DNA from: Pseudomonas sp. MYb327
Lineage (GTDB): Bacteria > Pseudomonadota > Gammaproteobacteria > Pseudomonadales > Pseudomonadaceae
Direction of reading: 5' to 3'
DNA: 64,000 bases
Assembly: GCF_040438925.1 (NCBI RefSeq)
Contig: NZ_CP159258.1
Location: 2,184,001-2,248,000, forward strand
The position numbers and the translations under genes were made by a program. The notes beneath the pieces are model-generated. The model had not been told where the DNA came from and made no database searches. It saw nothing but the letters and a program-made list of their open reading frames with translations. Below, one piece after another: positions 61,829 to 64,000 of the stretch (positions are counted from its first letter, which is position 1; the number at the start of each line of letters is the position of its first letter).

Positions 61829-64000
61829 GTGCTTGAAGCCTACCGCAAACATATCGAAGAGCGTGCAGCACTGGGTATCGTTCCCCAGCCGCTAAACGCC
61901 GAACAAACTGCAGGCCTGGTCGAGCTGCTGAAAAACCCCCCGGCTGGCGAAGAAGCTTTCCTCGTTGACCTGATCACCAATCGCGTTCCACCTGGAGTGG
62001 ACGAAGCAGCCTATGTAAAGGCTGGTTTCCTCTCCGCTATCGCCAAAGGCGAAGCCAAATCCCCACTGATCGACAAGAAGCGCGCTGTTGAACTGCTCGG
62101 CACCATGCAGGGCGGCTACAACATCGTGACGCTGGTTAACCTGCTGGACGACGCCGAACTGGCTCCAGTAGCAGCCGAAGAACTCAAGCACACCCTGCTG
62201 ATGTTCGACGCTTTCCACGACGTTGCTGAAAAAGCCAAGAACGGTAACGTTCACGCTAAAGGCGTGCTGCAATCCTGGGCTGACGCCGAGTGGTTCGTGA
62301 AACGTCCAGTGCTGGCTGACAAGATCAGCCTGCGCGTATTCAAGGTGACTGGCGAAACCAACACCGACGACCTGTCCCCTGCTCCTGATGCCTGGTCCCG
62401 TCCTGACATCCCGCTGCACGCCCTGGCCATGCTGAAAATGGCTCGCGACGGTATCGAGCCGGACGCACAAGGCGTCACCGGTCCGATGAAGCAGATCGAA
62501 GAAATGCGCAATGCCGGCTTCCCGATCGCCTACGTTGGCGACGTGGTCGGTACCGGTTCTTCGCGTAAATCGGCTACCAACTCCGTACTGTGGTTCTTCG
62601 GCGACGACGTTCCTTACGTGCCGAACAAGCGTGCCGGCGGTTTCTGCTTCGGCAGCAAAATCGCTCCGATCTTCTACAACACCATGGAAGATGCCGGCGC
62701 ACTGCCAATCGAATTCGACGTTTCCAACATGCACATGGGCGATGTAATCGACCTGTACCCGCATGCTGGCAAAGTCTGCAAGCACGGCACCGACGAAGTC
62801 CTGACCACCTTCGAAATGAAGACTCCGGTCCTGTTGGACGAAGTCCGCGCTGGCGGCCGTATCCCGCTGATCATCGGCCGTGGCCTGACCGAGAAGGCTC
62901 GCACCGAGCTGGGTCTGCCACCTTCGACCCTGTTCAAGAAGCCTGAAGCTCCAGCTGAAAGCACCAAGGGTTTCACCCTGGCGCAGAAAATGGTCGGCAA
63001 GGCTTGCGGCGTGACCGGCGTTCGTCCGGGCACCTACTGCGAACCGAAGATGACCACCGTGGGTTCCCAGGACACCACCGGTCCAATGACCCGTGACGAA
63101 CTGAAAGACCTGGCGTGCCTGGGCTTCTCGACCGACCTGGTGATGCAGTCCTTCTGCCACACCGCGGCTTATCCAAAGCCGATCGACGTGACCACCCACC
63201 ACACCCTGCCTGACTTCATCATGACCCGCGGCGGCGTTTCCCTGCGTCCGGGCGACGGCATCATCCACTCGTGGCTGAACCGCATGCTGCTGCCAGACAC
63301 CGTCGGTACCGGTGGTGACTCCCACACCCGTTTCCCGATCGGCATCTCGTTCCCGGCCGGTTCCGGCCTGGTGGCGTTCGCCGCCGCTACTGGCGTCATG
63401 CCGCTGGACATGCCTGAGTCGGTCCTGGTTCGCTTCAAAGGCGAACTGCAGCCAGGCGTCACCCTGCGTGACCTGGTTCACGCCATTCCATACTACGCGA
63501 TCCAGGCTGGCCTGCTGACCGTAGAAAAGAAAGGCAAGAAAAACGCTTTCTCCGGTCGCATCCTGGAGATCGAAGGCCTGCCTAAGCTGACCGTCGAGCA
63601 AGCGTTCGAACTGTCCGACGCCTCGGCTGAACGTTCGGCTGCCGGTTGCACCATCCAGCTGTCGAAAGAGTCGATCGCTGAATACCTGCAGTCCAACATC
63701 ACCCTGCTGCGCTGGATGATCGGCGAAGGCTACGGCGATGCCCGCACCCTGGAGCGTCGTGCCCAGGCGATGGAAGCCTGGCTGGCCAACCCTGAGCTGA
63801 TGGAAGCGGACAAGGACGCCGAGTACGCCGAAATCATCGAGATCGACCTGGCCGACATCAAGGAGCCTGTACTCTGCGCTCCGAACGACCCGGACGACGC
63901 TCGCCTGCTCTCCAGCGTTGCTGGCGAGAAGATCGACGAAGTGTTCATCGGTTCGTGCATGACCAACATCGGTCACTTCCGCGCTGCCGGCAAGCTGCTG
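61829..64000 (+). CDS. acnB: Bifunctional aconitate hydratase 2 / 2-methylisocitrate dehydratase AcnB (runs off right edge)
   Basis: The first 724 of about 869 codons lie in the window; the frame stays open to base 64000. The protein follows E. coli AcnB throughout: [16 protein letters not shown] at the start, HEAT-like domain, [38 protein letters not shown] and [10 protein letters not shown], whose Cys710 is the first cluster ligand. The two others lie outside. It catalyses citrate to isocitrate in the TCA cycle and 2-methyl-cis-aconitate hydration in propionate use. I choose GTG 61829, with GAGGGTAA upstream; ATG 61814 would add five residues. Confidence 0.95.
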   Translation, partial: MLEAYRKHIEERAALGIVPQPLNAEQTAGLVELLKNPPAGEEAFLVDLITNRVPPGVDEAAYVKAGFLSAIAKGEAKSPLIDKKRAVELLGTMQGGYNIVTLVNLLDDAELAPVAAEELKHTLLMFDAFHDVAEKAKNGNVHAKGVLQSWADAEWFVKRPVLADKISLRVFKVTGETNTDDLSPAPDAWSRPDIPLHALAMLKMARDGIEPDAQGVTGPMKQIEEMRNAGFPIAYVGDVVGTGSSRKSATNSVLWFFGDDVPYVPNKRAGGFCFGSKIAPIFYNTMEDAGALPIEFDVSNMHMGDVIDLYPHAGKVCKHGTDEVLTTFEMKTPVLLDEVRAGGRIPLIIGRGLTEKARTELGLPPSTLFKKPEAPAESTKGFTLAQKMVGKACGVTGVRPGTYCEPKMTTVGSQDTTGPMTRDELKDLACLGFSTDLVMQSFCHTAAYPKPIDVTTHHTLPDFIMTRGGVSLRPGDGIIHSWLNRMLLPDTVGTGGDSHTRFPIGISFPAGSGLVAFAAATGVMPLDMPESVLVRFKGELQPGVTLRDLVHAIPYYAIQAGLLTVEKKGKKNAFSGRILEIEGLPKLTVEQAFELSDASAERSAAGCTIQLSKESIAEYLQSNITLLRWMIGEGYGDARTLERRAQAMEAWLANPELMEADKDAEYAEIIEIDLADIKEPVLCAPNDPDDARLLSSVAGEKIDEVFIGSCMTNIGHFRAAGKLL

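Noticed and set aside
61892..63976. 694-codon open frame on the minus strand
   Set aside because: It is a shadow of acnB, whose plus-strand product is unmistakable.
1..64000. CRISPR array, prophage, transposase or integrase
   Set aside because: No direct-repeat array and no mobile-element enzyme was seen; the repeats present are REP-type palindromes.

Overview
The window is about 60% GC chromosomal DNA from a gamma-proteobacterium, almost certainly a Pseudomonas of the P. fluorescens complex. This rests on gene content (ppyR next to an NnrS gene, a short MiaE, DUF1652, OprD-type porin, FAN1/helicase pair) and on two families of Pseudomonas-style intergenic palindromes (REP-like repeats). There is no insertion sequence, prophage, integrase or CRISPR array. 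It reads as core and near-core chromosome with several small deletion scars.

Layout. 0-8 kb: the 5' end of an Old Yellow Enzyme gene running off the left edge, a zinc alcohol dehydrogenase, an MBL-fold remnant, a tandem-GAF GGDEF/EAL protein, a DUF2252 protein and a GAF histidine kinase. 8-15.5 kb: an ornithine decarboxylase stump in front of potE and a solute-binding protein, a YiaV/YiaW-type pair, an unidentified C-terminal gene remnant, an MscS channel and an AI-2E-type permease. 15.8-26.3 kb: an OprD-family porin, then a selenium island on the minus strand: fdnG (with in-frame UGA/Sec and a SECIS hairpin)-fdxH-fdnI-fdhE-selA-selB-selC. 26.5-31.6 kb: a PatB/MalY C-S lyase, an SDR, a Yip1 protein, a CPA1 antiporter and a hemerythrin. 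31.6-38.6 kb: a PAS hybrid kinase, a zeta-toxin-like P-loop kinase with an inverted repeat over its leader, and a DinG/XPD-type helicase overlapping FAN1. 38.8-46.3 kb: two envelope proteins (YgdI/R lipoprotein; LprI-like/MliC lysozyme-inhibitor fusion), a polyamine/amine cluster (AraC with SnoaL domain, FAD oxidase, cupin, SpuD/PotF-type binding protein), DUF1652, a LysR/VOC pair and a degenerate GGDEF protein. 46.3-51.2 kb: an IorAB-type molybdenum hydroxylase with a dihaem cytochrome, then NnrS and PpyR. 51.4-56.7 kb: VOC, AraC, LysE, MocR, DMT and LysE-type genes. 56.7-64 kb: ada-alkA, a thioesterase, a GFA-family remnant, miaE, a tandem universal stress protein behind a perfect ANR/FNR box, DUF1289, and acnB, which runs off the right edge behind a long structured leader.

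How the genes work together. The selenium island makes, matures and decodes a membrane-bound periplasmic formate dehydrogenase: SelA charges tRNA-Sec (selC) using selenophosphate made by a selD that is not in this window, SelB delivers it at the fdnG SECIS, and FdhE supports activity of the enzyme. Ada and AlkA form an adaptive alkylation-repair pair. FAN1 and its helicase look like a two-gene DNA-repair unit. The amine cluster probably imports and oxidises a polyamine-like substrate.

The less ordinary points are: a truncated speF ahead of an intact potE; a 13-bp perfect inverted repeat that would sequester the start codon of the zeta-like kinase; a nested, long-range stem in the acnB leader; an apparently leaderless ada transcript; a perfect ANR site spaced about -41.5 from a -10 box before the universal stress gene; and four remnants (MBL, SpeF, an unidentified C-terminus, GFA) that ORF calling alone would miss or misname. 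I see no convincing wholly new multi-gene system; the best candidates for undescribed biology are the zeta-kinase leader and the acnB leader. All assignments come from reading motifs by eye; no searches were run.
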